A DNA stretch of 64,000 nt. Source: Heliocidaris erythrogramma (lineage: Eukaryota > Echinodermata > Echinoidea > Camarodonta > Echinometridae). Both the position numbers and the translations under genes were made by a program. Below the pieces are notes generated by a model that saw only the letters and a program-made list of their open reading frames with translations, was not told the DNA's origin and ran no database searches. The stretch's first letter is position 1, and each line of letters opens with the position of its first letter. The stretch spans positions 46,987,049 to 47,051,048 of the forward strand of contig CM046856.1 in the NCBI GenBank assembly GCA_025617745.1, read 5' to 3'. This document shows, in pieces, positions 41,415 through 54,265 of this stretch.

Positions 41415-41530
41415 AAAAGCAATGTAGATCAAATGCCTTGCTCAGGGCATAAGTGCCGTACCGAGGATTGAACCCACAATCCTCGCATTTCCAGTCGAGT
41501 GTTTTAAACCACTCGGCTACGAAACCTATA
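41415..41530 (-). mobile_element. tRNA(Ser)-like SINE
   Basis: On the minus strand: gtagccgagtggtttaaaac (A box), ctcgactggaaatgcgagg, gggttcaatcctcgg (B box), then cacttatgccctgagcaagg. The first part has tRNA-Ser character; the gagcaaggca phrase is common in animal SINEs. Confidence 0.7.
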
Positions 41531-41556
41531 CTATGCGGACGGTGCACATACATACG

Positions 41557-41701
41557 CAGTGGCGGATCTACATAGGGGGAAAACCGGCCCGTGCCCCCTC
41601 TTTTGAAACCCAACTGGCATACCTTAAGTACACAACGAAAAAAATTGTGTACTTTTCCGGCTCTGTGCCCCCTCTTTTACAAAATCCGGGATTCGCCCCT
41701 G
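41557..41701. mobile_element. hAT-type MITE with 8-bp target duplication
   Basis: 145 bp. Ends cagtggcggatc and ggattcgcccctg; flanked by the direct repeat tacatacg at 41549-41556 and 41702-41709. An 8-bp duplication and CAG...CTG ends are typical of hAT elements. No transposase. Confidence 0.85.
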
Positions 41702-41869
41702 TACATACGCACACCCACACCCACACAAACTTACACACCATTCACGCGACGAGATTGAAACAGTATCCAAAGGAAAAGAGCAGGTGACGATTGGGTATTT
41801 AGCGAGAGTTTACTGTTGTTGACATGGGCGATTTCGCACCGAGACACGGACCGGATTGCCAGCTGTTGA

Positions 41870-41910
41870 AAGCCCCGCCATATTGAATGTATCACGTGAC
41901 TACTACAATA
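41870..41910 (-). promoter_or_regulatory. Candidate promoter-like patch (CACGTG with ATGGCGG)
   Basis: On the minus strand gtcacgtgat (E-box) is followed by caatatggcggggctttc, a YY1-like core. Such pairs are common near animal transcription starts. No exon could be assigned. Confidence 0.2.
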
Positions 41911-42512
41911 TTCATGAATGAGAAGGATTTTTCGTAGCACATAGTGCAATTGAAATGTCATGCTATTTTTTGTCTTTCGAATTGTTCATTTTATATGATC
42001 TTCATTAACTGAATTGAGGTCACTAGGGTCAAGTTGGACGATGCACAAGTTTTTACACAGTTACCACCCGAAAAGGTGAAAAGCCATTCAAATTGCAGAT
42101 TCTAAAACGTAAACTTTCACATTGATCATATGTATCGATAACTCTTCTGAAGGACGTATTAAAAGATCAAGTTTGTCATCATAAAGTCAGTGTGAATTGC
42201 TTTTCCATCCATTAAACGAAATTACAAAAAAAAATAGACAAGTTCTGTGGTGAAAAAGCAATGGACTTAATAAAGCATGCATTCTTTTAAATATTATTTT
42301 TCTAAAAATATGACTTCACATCTAACAAAGATATTCATGAAATGAAATTCCAAGGAAAAATACTGCAATAATCATGGGTTTTGCTAGAGAGCCTTGTAAG
42401 GATGTTGTCATTAATTCGCAATACCGATTATAAGATGTTAAGTATTACTTCAGTGATTTAAATTAAACGCCATACGTAGTCACCTATGCTACTATTACTT
42501 CGTTTACACACT

Positions 42513-43175
42513 GATCCGGCTCGTGGGTTCGACACGAGAGCCGCATCGAACATGCCTCAAGATACCAGGGGAAGGCACCTGCGATCGCGTTTAGCCATGT
42601 ACTGAATAGGCGAGTTCAACAGGGCTTGCGGATCAGAGACGGATTTAAAATGATGTCACAAACGCGGGAGACTCGCAAGCTTTCACCAACTTGTTTTACA
42701 TTGTTGTTATCTAAACTCCTAATGAATTTCTATGTTTTTCCTTCTTTCGTGTTTTTCTATTTTACTTTATATGTATTTCTTTGTTTTCTCCTAATCCTCA
42801 ATCAATTTCTTTGTATTTTATTTTCTCATCTTACTTTTTCTTATGTTTTCTATTTTTCTCTTCATTCTTTTTGCTATGTTTTTCTTTGTTCCTCTTAATG
42901 CTTCATGAATTTTCTTTGTTTTTTATAATCTCTCTTTTTGAAATGTTTTTCTACATTTTTATTTCGGTTTCTTGAATTGCCGTGTTTGACACGGCATTCT
43001 GTTTATACAAAGAAAAAAACCATGTCGGGTCTGAGACGGCTCGCGGATCAAAACCAACTACTCTGGTAGAGGTAAAGAGGCGTGTTCGACCCGAGTCGCG
43101 GATCACATTGATCGCGTTTATCATAAAAATTGCCGTGATCGACACTACTCTCGTGTCGAACCTGCAAGCCAGATC
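42513..43175. mobile_element. Foldback element with 28-bp terminal inverted repeats
   Basis: The left end gatccggctcgtgggttcga runs into cacgagag (42513-42540) and is matched inversely at 43148-43175 (ctctcgtgtcgaacctgcaa then gccagatc) with about four mismatches. The words tcgcggatca and gttcgac recur inside; the centre is a T/C-rich stretch (42700-42960). No transposase frame. Confidence 0.75.
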
Positions 43176-43549
43176 TTTGTGTAAAGACAGTAAATGTTTT
43201 GGGGTAATTAGATCTCTTGTCTCGGGAAAATGATCAAGAATTAACGATAATTTACAAATCTATAAATTCGAAAATATTTTATTTGAAACGCATGTAATGT
43301 GGCAAACAACGATTAACGTTTAATGACCACCTGATGTCTCACCTTAAAGTGATTTGCAGTTGATCTGTATGGATCACGAATCCTCATATAATTGAATCAT
43401 ATTTCTTTGCAATTGATTTAATTTTGATTGAGATCAAGTGAAATTTTTCAGCAAAACACATCCCTGATCAATAAGTTTGATCCGCTTACCAGTGTATTTT
43501 GATTGTTGACTCTTGGACCCTATCTTTCACCTTTTCTTTCAAAAGCGCA

Positions 43550-43677
43550 GGGGAGCGTTTCATCAAGTGTTTTGTCAGTGATATTTACCTACAACTGTTA
43601 TAAGCTACTGAAATCCTTGCATCTGATTGGCTGATTTGTCCAAAATCACTGACAAAACACTTGATGAAACGCTCCCC
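43550..43677. mobile_element. Foldback MITE, 128 bp
   Basis: ggggagcgtttcatcaagtg at the left and cacttgatgaaacgctcccc at the right; the inverted repeat extends through ttttgtcagtgat. The centre contains gctactgaaatccttgcatc, also present at 1371-1390. Confidence 0.95.
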
Positions 43678-43679
43678 AG

Positions 43680-44900
43680 ATTTAACAAAATAGCGTATCA
43701 AATGCATCTGATAATTTGGCAAATCATCACTCGTTTTTGTGTCCAGCTTGTACAACTAATCCACTTATCTGGTAATTCGATGATGAATTTGACATTCAAA
43801 GACAGAGAGTCAGACAGAACGAATTATTAGCTTTTGTACTTAATACACTTTTAATCAACTATTCAACGCATTAACGAAATGTTAAAAAACTATCCAGATG
43901 GTTACTTGGCAGCGTATTTTATATGGTAATAGAGCGTCTAGAAAGCTTGTTAGTGTTCGAATTACATGAGTGAAAAGTAGGTCAGATGATTAATTTTTTA
44001 AGTAGTGATGAGTTGATGAGAAAAGGATATCCAAATATCACAACCTAATGAACCGCATGCTTCGGAAAAAATATATATCAATTTCATTTTAGCTATACGG
44101 TTGTTGAACCGAGAAGTGTGTAATGTCGTATTCACAGAAATCTGACAATACAAATTGGCGTTCAATTTGCCTTCCAACAAGGTAGCATACGATTTTTCAT
44201 TTTAGTCACTTGTGCTAGGAAATTTTGAACTTATTTCATTTCAACCTGCTCTTCATGAAAAATATGTTAAGTGGATAATTATGGCTTTTGGTTTCTTAGT
44301 TTGTAAAACACAAACAATGCCCGATTGTTTGATTTCTGTCTCAAGTATCTCACCGCATAGCACAGTAGATAAATAGAAATTGTTTAATCATGAGATACCT
44401 CTAAATATCAGGCATTTGTGGGGGGGGGGGGGGGTTTCACATCATGTCATATAAGTATGATGTATATCATATTAAGATTATGAATATATTTCTCATTGAA
44501 AAAGTTTGCTTGAATTTATTTGGCTGCCACGCTAAAAGATATCAATATTTAATGGTAAATGTGAAAAGGATATCAATATGTAATGATATGTGACGTTGTA
44601 GGTATTCGTTTACATTGGTCAGATGTTTCAAGTGTACACCATCTATCAAAAACGAATATTCAAAAGTGCAAAAAGGAAGAAAGGAAGGTAAATGGGGTTG
44701 GTAGTTTGCCAGAATTAGTCTGGGTAGATAAAACATGGAAAAATTAAAATGGACGTTGATGGAAATATAATGCATATATCCAATTGGTTATACATAACGA
44801 TAAGTAGTACTTCCGTAGTTGTAGAAGGAATAAAGCCAACAAGAAAATATATCGTAGCAAAATTGCGATGGTAGCACCATTGTCTCGATTTCGATAAAGC
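43680..44900. other. AT-rich stretch without recognised genes
   Basis: Contains a poly-G tract at about 44419-44434 only. Confidence 0.5.
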
Positions 44901-44934
44901 TATATACTCTGTACAGGTAAATTATGTATGCTCC

Positions 44935-45275
44935 AGACCAATGTTCCCGGACTGTGAACCACGAGGTCCGGGGTTCGAATCCCACCGCAGCACTAGCGTC
45001 CTTTGGCAAGACGTTAATCTACATTTGCCACTCTCCACCCAGGTGTTAAATGGGTACCCGGTAGGATGGCGAAAGTTAATGTCCTTTGCTTAGCATGTGT
45101 GCGCTTAACAGGCGACTGGCTGGAATACTCCCCAGGGAGCGGAGAGTGTGCATACATTGTGTGCGGGCATGCCAGAATCCGATGACCAGGGTAATAATAT
45201 ATCTGTAAACCGCTTAGAGACATCTCCGATGTATTAGGCGCTATATAAAAGCTGAATATTATTATTATTATTATA
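44935..45275 (+). mobile_element. tRNA-derived SINE with ATT-repeat tail
   Basis: Consensus B box ggttcgaatcc at 44972-44982, body with ctttggcaagacgttaatct and ccactctccacccaggtgtt, and tail taggcgctatataaaagctg then (ATT)n. The A box is unclear, so the head may be truncated. The tail is common in marine invertebrate SINEs. Confidence 0.8.
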
Positions 45276-45279
45276 TTGA

Positions 45280-47080
45280 TTTACAAAGGTGAAAGGGGGG
45301 GGGGGTTAATGATACCTTCGGCTTGGACCCTTCAAACATCTAGACGAGATTATGAACATAAAAAAACAGTCACTCACCATCTTAAAGATACTAGAAAACA
45401 AACAATTTTTTTCAGGGTTGATGAAAGGGGCAGAAAAGAGGAAATTTCTGGAAAGGGACGTTAGGAAGGTTCTATTCATATGGTGTGATAGATGAATTTA
45501 TCAACATGATGGATATATTTTCTACCAAATCATTTCTTGTCCGTTTTACAGGACGACTGCTGATTATTTTTTTCTATAGTCTGTTTTGTCGTTGATACCT
45601 GAGGCAAGAATTCACATTACGGAATTGCATCCGATGATTGCAGAATATAATTTATGCTTTCGATTCAAGCGGCAGAAAATCACCCCAGGCTATCCAATAG
45701 TCAAATACATATCCTCTGTTGTTGTTATTCTTGTGAGAATCCCCCCTTCTCTCTCTCTCTCTAGTGTTAGTGGTGCTTTATGCAGTGTACTATAAGTATG
45801 AGACACAAAAGATACACCGCGTTCAATATTTTGTTAATCAATGAGATTTGAGCGCAAAGATCCAAGTACCTGTCACAAAATTCACCCGATACGGCGATAC
45901 CTTGTTGAAGAAAAGAAAAATGGGTGAAGATTACTCTGTAAGAGAAAGAGTAAATGGGGAAGAAGATAAAAAGAAAGGTAAGAGCAACAGGGACAGAGTG
46001 ATAGGGTGAGTTAAATGACATATTGAGCGGGAGAAAGAGAGAGAGAGGGGGGGGGGGGGAGAAAGAGAGGGATACAGAGTGGAACCGGGGAGACCTTATG
46101 ATCATCATGATTCTCTCTTTTAAAAATGGGAGAGCTCTCTCTCTTTCTCTCTCCCTCTCTCTCCCTATACATTTCTTAGTTTACAATGTACATTATATGG
46201 TTTTCAAACGATATGTCTCATATATACACGTTCGTGTGGAATTTTCAATTTACATAGGAAATGTGCATTTTTCTTGTTCCCTATCTTTTGTTTCATGCTT
46301 TTTTTTTCAAACATAAGATTAAAACATCGACATAGCGAAAATTCCAATAGGCTGTTATAGGTTCAGCAAAAATGAGATCCATGAGGTCAATCCGATCATT
46401 CTTACTGGATATTGAGCTGTTCAGAAAGGTTCTGGGTTTAACTCGGTAATATCAGTTCAGAAAAAGATTTAGATCGTAAAGGCGGGCTTTTGACCGGACG
46501 ATATAATCTATTTTCAATCACAAGATAAATGGCAGACGACAGGCCAATTCTCCTTCCCTTTCTCCGCCTTTTTCTGGAAAGTGAATGTGATTCATTTTAT
46601 CCCTTTTTTTCTAGAGCATATAACGTACGGTAACATCATTATAGTAAATGCTTACAGCAAATGCCGATTTATCGTTCATCCATTCATCATACATCCATGC
46701 GATAAATCATGGTAATAAGAAGTAGAACGTCCTTAGAGTGGCATATAAATCCAGATTTCTTTTGGTAATAGTTTTGGCTGAACATCAACAGAGGGATTGA
46801 AACCTTGCTTCACGATGCACAGCATATAGGGAGAAAGGCGAAACATTTTTTTCCGCGCATCTTCATTTGATTTTATCCAAGTATAAGGGGAAATGAAGTG
46901 CAAACTGTAAAAGCTGATAATCAGCTTATTTTCAGCTTTGATTGGTGAACTCAACTTGCATCATTAATTCCTCTCTTGATCTACTAGTATATTTATGAGG
47001 AAGGATCCGGTCCTGAATTGTGTCTATAAAATGATGAAAAATTAAATTGAATCTCCATTACTGTGAAGAGAAGGTATAGC
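45280..47080. other. Gene-poor stretch with simple repeats
   Basis: Poly-G at 45296-45304, a (GA)n plus G12 run at 46028-46058 and CT-rich sequence at 46130-46165. No supported gene. Confidence 0.5.
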
Positions 47081-47082
47081 AG

Positions 47083-47386
47083 GGGGTGTTTCATAAAGCA
47101 TGACTTTACGAATGACTTAAATATGACAAGCCAAATGGGATGCTCAATAATTTCTAACTGCATCAACTAAAGTTGAGCTGTGCAGATGTAGATTAACAAT
47201 CTTATTATTACAAACATTTTTAATGCAAAGTATATTTTTGCCATAATTTAATTGAGGTTATTGGAAATACAGTCACACTTGGTTTACATCAGGAAAAACT
47301 TTTGGCATCCTATCTGATGGAACTTCATATTCAAGTCGTTCGTAAAGTCATGCGTAACTTTACGAACAGCTTTATGAAACAACCCC
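47083..47386. mobile_element. MITE with GGGGTGTTTCATAAAGC ends
   Basis: Left ggggtgtttcataaagcatg and acttta; right gtaactttacgaacagcttt and atgaaacaacccc. The inverted repeats cover about 30 bp including the inner tgactttacgaatgact / agtcgttcgtaaagtcatg pair. Confidence 0.85.
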
Positions 47387-48364
47387 ATGCCTAGATAATT
47401 ATGAGCGATGAGCAAGCAACAATAAAAGAGAACAATAGACGCGTTCCGCTTTGCTTGTTTCAATAATACACAAGAAAAGCATAGACTGGGTCTTCACATC
47501 GATTCCTTCGATGAAATATTAAGAGGATCCACTTGTTGGAATGAAATTTTCATTAGAACATGGAGCTGAACGAGAAGCGAATACGACTGGATAATTTTTT
47601 ATTGAAAAGGACAGTGACATGCTTCCCAGGTCGATGACTGGGTTCTAATAAATCTATTAAATCAATCGCTTTGTATCTAGTTAAACATTGCTACTTGTAT
47701 ACTAAAAAATAAAGCTTGTGTTTGATTGTGAACTTTCGAAAAGGGCATCTGCAGAGGATTGACTTGATGTGATTATAGTGCCAATAAATTATGGCGGTTA
47801 AGTCGAAGGAATGCAAATGAGTTTATGGTCTGCAGTTCTCTGGAAATTTTTGTGCGCTTTAGGAGGGGCAGAAGGAAAGGGGTGCTTGTTGTGGTCAAAT
47901 AAATAGTATTTCACTTGGATGGTAGGTTACTCGATGTACTTTAAGATGTCTTTATAAAATAATGACTAAAATTGCAGGAATTTTATTTTAAAAGCCCGAA
48001 CAAAATTAATCACACATAAATTGTAAGTAGATATAAAATAACGAGCTTTATCTAAAATTTTGTACTCAACCTTAGGAATTAAGTTACATTCCCATCCAAT
48101 ATTCAACATAATGCAAAAGGTTGCATTTTCTACTATCATAACATTCTTTTATGGTATAGTGCTGTAAAATTGGGATTTGATGATATAAAATGGGCTCAGT
48201 AATTAGAATTAGAATGGAATAAGGAGGGTTCCAGTATATTATAACAATATTATAACAAATAATTCACCCTATTTTGTTTTACAGGTGGTGGGGGAGGTTT
48301 CATCTGCTTTCTAATGTCAAACTGATGATTATCAGTGCAAATTGGAGTTCTCGAAAATCGAAAT

Positions 48365-48533
48365 GTCTAATACCGCTTTCATAATCATTACCAAAGCGGG
48401 CTGCTTTCACAATCACTACCAAAGCGGGCTGCTGTAATATGAAAGCTATCAGGTCTATAGAAGCGTATCTATTGACCCGGACTAAGCCCCGACTAAGCAC
48501 GCTTTGGAAGTGAATATGAAAACGGTATAAGAC
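48365..48533. mobile_element. Short MITE with internal 32-bp tandem repeat
   Basis: gtctaataccgctttcata at the left and tatgaaaacggtataagac at the right match inversely with two mismatches. Inside, the unit taccaaagcgggctgct with its preceding tttca.aatca occurs twice in tandem (48387-48433). Confidence 0.75.
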
Positions 48534-48539
48534 CAATTC

Positions 48540-50515
48540 TACCCCTAATATGAGAAGGGTATTAAATAGGCAAATTTGATAAAGGATACCAAGCTGTGTT
48601 TCCGCGAGTAATTATTGATAAGACTTTCAAGAATGATTGCGAAGGTTCAAAATCTAGCATTAATACAGCTGCGTGAAAGGTGCGATGAAGATGGTGCTCT
48701 ATACATTAGCCAGTTATCCTCTTTTCAACATGCTCCGTCAAAATAGCTTAAGCCTGATTGGACAAGACAGTGTCCTCTTGAATGTCATTTGCATCCTATC
48801 ACAATTTTTACGAAGCTTGGTTTCTGCCTTTTATAATGATTTCGTACTTCGAATCGTAAATAATGTCTGCGTCGATGTTGAGAATAATTAGAATTTACAA
48901 GAAGCAAAATATAGCACAATCTTGACAGCAAATAGTTCATTATGTTTTATTTTAAGGCTACGGCGTCATCTAAAAGTAGATCGATACCTTGTATGGTTTT
49001 CTTTAAACCGGCAGCCCGTTGTATTGCTTTATTGCGCTATAAATGTTCGGAAACGAAACACTGTAAACTCGGGACCTGGGAATGACGACCAAAATAGAAC
49101 AATTCGTATGCAGACATAGCGATATTGAGTGTTGATGTTTTTCACATGAATGTTGTATGAAAACAAGAGTTTGGGGTTACGAGTGCATTGCTAACGTTTC
49201 ATATGGCTTCTAAAAATAAAATATGAAATATAATGACAATAAGTGCTTCAGCTTGATATGAAAAATATGCTTGGCAAAAACGAACACGTTCTTCAGAAAT
49301 GGGACAAGGTTACAACGCATCACTGATGTAGACACGTCTAGATGACAAAGATAGGTACATGGGCAGACGTAAATAGCAATGGAAATGTGTGGATATAGGA
49401 GGACAGAGTGAGTGAGGGGATTCAGAATACCAAGTGGTATCAGTCAAAGGTCCCAACAGTGATATAAATTTATAAGGTCGGGAATGTATTAAATGCCAAA
49501 ATCGGAAGTGCAAATGCTTAGACTTCTACCGATCTTCTTACTCTTTTATTTTATTTTTTTTTGCGATGAACTCAACATGATTCCCCCTATTGGTTAGTAA
49601 CAATACAGAGTGTCCAATTTCTTTCTTTCTTTTTTTTTTGGCTGAGTGTAGTAACAGATGAACAATAACTGAATTGAACTAAAAACTCAAAATCTCTTCG
49701 CGCAGTTGGCAGTGCGCCAACTACCGTTACCCACAGTATATTTACCTGTTATAATCTATATCTGTCATGAAAAGGTTTTTTTCTATTTCTTTTAAACAAT
49801 TTTATTAAAAATGTTTAACCGCAGTGAAATAAAGGACGAAGAGAATTTTTTAATTGCAAGTTCTATCAAGAGAAAGAAAATGGATTTAGATTAGTAGACA
49901 GAATTGATCTTGAGCTAACTTTCATAAAACCTTACGGAAGAGTTCAGTCTTTATTCGTAAAAAGAAGGAATATGATTACGTGTTGTCTGTGCAAAAATGG
50001 AAGCTGATTTGATTTGAATGAGAGTAAAATCCTCGAATAATATAATAATGTGTAGGTTGACTTCCAAAAAGTCGGAGGGGAAATGTTGAAGGGATATGAT
50101 TTAGGCCATCATCAAGTATTTAAAAAAAAGAGAGGAGCATATCCCCACCCCTCCCTGGATCGACACCCTCGCTTCTAATCATTGGAACCTTTCTAGAATT
50201 TGACTTATCATTCTGACACATGTATTTGATAACGAACGTCTTGAATAACGCACATGTATATGCGCATAATAAAATTCTGTTACAACGTACGAATAAGGAA
50301 TGAATGGGGAACTGCGGAACGGAATCCATTACAATACAATGAATTGATGCATAAATTTATAGATGTCATTCTGTTGATGGGAGGGAATATAAAGGATTTT
50401 AATAAAAGATAGATGGATGCCATAAGTGATCAAAGAGAGTAGAGAAACTAATCAAAATTATGAATGAAAAATGAGAATAATTATCAAAGGTATTACCCAG
50501 CTTAAGCCATGGTCA
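48540..50515. other. Gene-poor AT-rich stretch
   Basis: No supported feature; short open frames lack splice context or recognisable sequence. Confidence 0.5.
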
Positions 50516-50523
50516 TGAAATAA

Positions 50524-50992
50524 CCAGGGGCGTCGCTAGAACATTTTGAATGGGGGGGGGGGTGGGTGACACCCAAATTTTGCGACAAATTTTTAGGATG
50601 TGACACCCAAAATTGCTGCACCCTAATCCCCCAACGGTAATAAAAGAAAATCGCGAATGTGGAGATATTGATCACACGGGCCCATTTTCGCAAGAGGGGG
50701 ATGGGGGGGGGGGGCTGGCGCCTTTTGCCCGAATATACAGAAGTTACATAATTATCCAGGAACCTCGCTACCCAAATAATATGGATATCCTCACCTCTCT
50801 GCCCGAATATCCGGGGGGGGGGGGCTACAGCCCATTGCCCCAGGGGGACGCCTGTTGCCCTAATATTAACCCTTCCTCCCTTTTTTTCTTTTCTTTTCTT
50901 TTCCATTCTCTTTTCTACTTTTCTTTCCTCTTCCCTTTCCCTCCCCCTTCTTTTTTTCGCCAACAGAGTTGGCGCATTTTCAGACGCCGCTA
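50524..50992. mobile_element. Possible decayed MITE with CAGGGGCGTCGCTAG end and G-runs
   Basis: The left end caggggcgtcgctagaac resembles hAT-type ends; a weak inverse, cagacgccgctaaa, lies near 50982. The interior has three G10-12 runs and a CTTTTC-rich block. The two open frames of 126 and 196 codons are low-complexity artefacts. Confidence 0.4.
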
Positions 50993-52090
50993 AAAAATAA
51001 CTAATTTTTTTTTCAGCGCTATATAATTTGAGTAGTTGGGAGAGAGGGGAGGGAGGGAGAGAGAGAGAGAATGAGTATAAGAAATAAAGCACAATGAATG
51101 ATAGTTGCAGGTTGTAAAATTCACCTTAGAATTTTAAGAGAGACAAAATAAAAAGAAAGCAGATCCTATTTTAAAATCAGACATCATTATCAAGTAGTCC
51201 ACAGATCACAGGAAGCTCAACATACACATTTCGGTGCACACGTGATGAGAACCAAGGAAGGGAAATTATAAGGTTATCTCAAATCGAATCTCAGATGTTT
51301 CCTCAACACACATGCTGTCGTAGAGAATAGGCTAACGAAATATTTAAGATCAGGAGGACTTAATCTGCACACCGGGCATCTGTTTGGGAAAAAATCAGCA
51401 AATCCTAAAATAAAAAAACAATGTGAACTTGTTGATTCGAACATAAGGACGTTCGATTCCAATTTAATATGCCCTATTAGTTATTGCAAGGGGGAATAGT
51501 AGGAGAATTATCGTTAATCCACAAGTGGAATTAATCACACTATGACGTTGTCACTAGAAAGAGATTTGATTTTCTGAATCGGGATGGATGAAAAGCTGAT
51601 AATTGAATCAACATAACAAACACGGCCATAAAACCATTCCCGCAATCGACGCAAGATGTCAGAAGTTTTTCGACCTTTAGAATATCATCTAGCCCATGGC
51701 AGCATGTGATGATATCGGAAATGTTAAAGACCTTTGAGAAATGGAAGAATTACCTTTTATTCAGCTAAAGCTCTGCGAACATACATGAAATACTTATGTC
51801 AATTAATATATGCGATTCAAAACTGTTCAAATCCAAACTAGCTATAACTAAATCCAGTGAATTGGTATTCGTATACAGTGGTTTCTCTAATCCAAATGAA
51901 AGACTACGCTAACCTCTCCTAAAATATACATGTATATCAGTGATTTGATGCTTTATCAAAATTGTTCTGGTTTTTTTTTTGCTGTCTGCACTGGACTTCG
52001 AGAAATCCTTGTTCTTTAAAGAACTGATCCTACTGGTCTTAAGAAATAGATTCCTGATGATAAGTAAAACACAGAGAGGATTACCCTACA

Positions 52091-52285
52091 CAGGGGTGGA
52101 TCCAGGATTTTGTAAAAGAAAAAAAAAGGGGAATCTAATTTCTCAAGAAAAACCTGACACGCAAAAAAAAAACCCAAGTCATCACAATTCGGGATTGTTG
52201 ATATCCAAAAAACAAATCTCTGACAAGGAAAAAAAGGGGGAAATGGGGTAACGTACCCCGGTGACAACCCCTGGATCAGCCTTTG
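52091..52285. mobile_element. Probable hAT-type MITE, decayed
   Basis: Left end caggggtggatccagg; right end cctggatcagcctttg, inverse with about four mismatches. No target duplication was found. Confidence 0.5.
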
Positions 52286-52289
52286 CTTA

Positions 52290-53100
52290 ATACAAAATCA
52301 ACGTCAAATCGAAGGATGTCAGCGACCTAAGTCACAAACCACAATCTTGAGGAAGAATCTTTTATAGTTTCAGTTTTTGTTGCGGTTTTACGGAGCTCGA
52401 ATATTTTCTAAATTTGCTGCATGGAATTCGAAGAAATGACTCGATTAATCATCAGTGACATCTGGAATTGTTCGTAAATCTGCCATGGTTCTATTTCATT
52501 ATGGAGAGTTTGAAACGGAGATAATCTATAATAAGAAATTTAAAAATGAAGAAGCCATTAATGAGAATTTGACTTGAAGTATCAATGCATCAATATCTGC
52601 CCATAAAAGACTATATTTAGCTCTTTCAAGTCGAAGTAAACAACTGGACATCCTTCAAAAAGTCATACTTAGGCGATGCTACAAGTATAAGGCCAGGATT
52701 GAGGAGATTCACTTCCACATCCCCCACCCCCCCCCCCCCCCCCGCTCCTCGCTGTAAAATAATAATTTATTGAATTGATCAATTAAAAAAAAAAAGACTT
52801 CAATAGCTATTTTAGGACATGCCGTAAAAAGTTGTTCAACACTCTTGTATAAATATCACAATTTTCATCATTCTAATCATTATCATGATTATCTAAAATT
52901 CGAGAAGTAAAATGTTGAAATAATGCATTTAAATGTTAAATGTGTTTACTCTCCTTGAATTTATTGAAAACTTGATTAATGTCATTGATTTTGCTTCAAG
53001 TTGCTGTTCACATCATTTTAAACCATCTGCTGGTTAGATTATGGTATGATGCCCTTATATTATTGCATCATGGTAATATAGAGTTACCTATAGACGCATT
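52290..53100. other. AT-rich stretch with C17 run
   Basis: A run of about 17 C lies at 52727-52743. No gene recognised. Confidence 0.5.
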
Positions 53101-53104
53101 ATTT

Positions 53105-53305
53105 ATAATACTGTTTCGGATGTAACCTTGCTGCGCTGATGAGGCGCGCTGGCATCAATTTCTTCCTGCCGCTCCCCACCATTCTCACCTGGGTCGAGTG
53201 CGGCAAATGTAGATTAATGTCAAAATGACACGAGAGCTGTGGCAGGGACTCGGATCCCGTACCCTGAGATCCACAGCCCGTTGACTTATTCACGAGACCA
53301 CAGTA
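53105..53305 (-). mobile_element. tRNA-derived SINE
   Basis: On the minus strand: tgtggtctcgtgaataagtc, ggatccgagtccctgcc (B-box-like), then acattaatctacatttgccg and cactcgacccaggtgagaat, matching the body of the 44935 SINE. It ends before about 53105. Confidence 0.65.
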
Positions 53306-54188
53306 TTTCTACTTTGTATAACTCTATAATTTGACGTTTAAAGAATGCTTCCTTGAGATGTCAAAACCTAACGAAAATCAATTGATTAATACGTTATAAA
53401 TAGACCTGATTACATATTTCCATCACTTCTTGCTCCATTTTTAATAAAGAATTGATGGCTGCAGCCCTAATGAAAAAACACAGGAGATGGGTTACTTCCT
53501 GCATGTGTTTCATAAGCACACTGTTAAGGTTCAAATTCTGTCTCTAATTTAGCCGAGAGGGGATGATGTGTGCCGTTCCCATGACAACCCCTCTCGAAGG
53601 AGAAATCTGGAGGGAAGGACACTTTATGCAAACGCTCCAGTGGTTTCCCCAATGGGATGAAGCCTTAAGTCACAAACACAAATGTCGAGACAAAAGAAAA
53701 ATAGAATAACAAAACCTTTAATCTGGCAGTAAAGATTACATCTCGGGTAATTCCAGAACAATCTAGAGCTAGTCAAAGCGTTTCATTAAATATGCCTAGT
53801 GAGTCTCATGGACTGTCAAACCATTTGGACGAAACGAAAATGTATTTTGTGTAATCCTCTCAGCATATCTTAGCAAATTTGATGACAATGATTATCCTCC
53901 CCAAAATATGATGGTAATTTTATGAAATTAATAATAATACAAAGAATTTTACGTCACTTCCGAAAAGAATTGAAAACATAATGTCAATAAAAATCAGGTA
54001 ATATATTGGTGTTAAATATTTTGATTGCACTTAGAAAAAAAAGGATCTTGCAGTGTCACTGTCTAATGGGGTTCTCATAGCATAATTGACATAATAAAAA
54101 CAAACGTTTTCATAACGTAAAGAAGAACAGAACGTCTTTATCAAATTATCATCAAGTTTAACTGACAAAGATATTTCAAGTTACTCAC

Positions 54189-54265
54189 CTGTTGATGTTT
54201 GAATTCCAAACAACCATGTCAGGATTAGAACATGAAAGAAAGAGAAAAGGAATAGAATAATTCAT
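54189..54265 (-). CDS. Possible signal-peptide-like first exon, weak
   Basis: From ATG (54263-54265) the frame reads MNYSIPFLFLSCSNPDMVVW, then NSNIN and a split codon at a strong donor (CAG|GTGAGTAAC). The hydrophobic start could be a signal peptide. No gene was assembled. Confidence 0.12.

Noticed and set aside
44788-45009. Frame with AAVGFEPRTSWFTVREHWSG
   Set aside because: This peptide is the antisense translation of the tRNA-derived SINE head (B box), a common false gene prediction.
50502-51092. 196- and 126-codon frames
   Set aside because: Low-complexity Lys/Arg/Glu and Pro/Phe content from G-runs and CT-rich DNA; no splice support.
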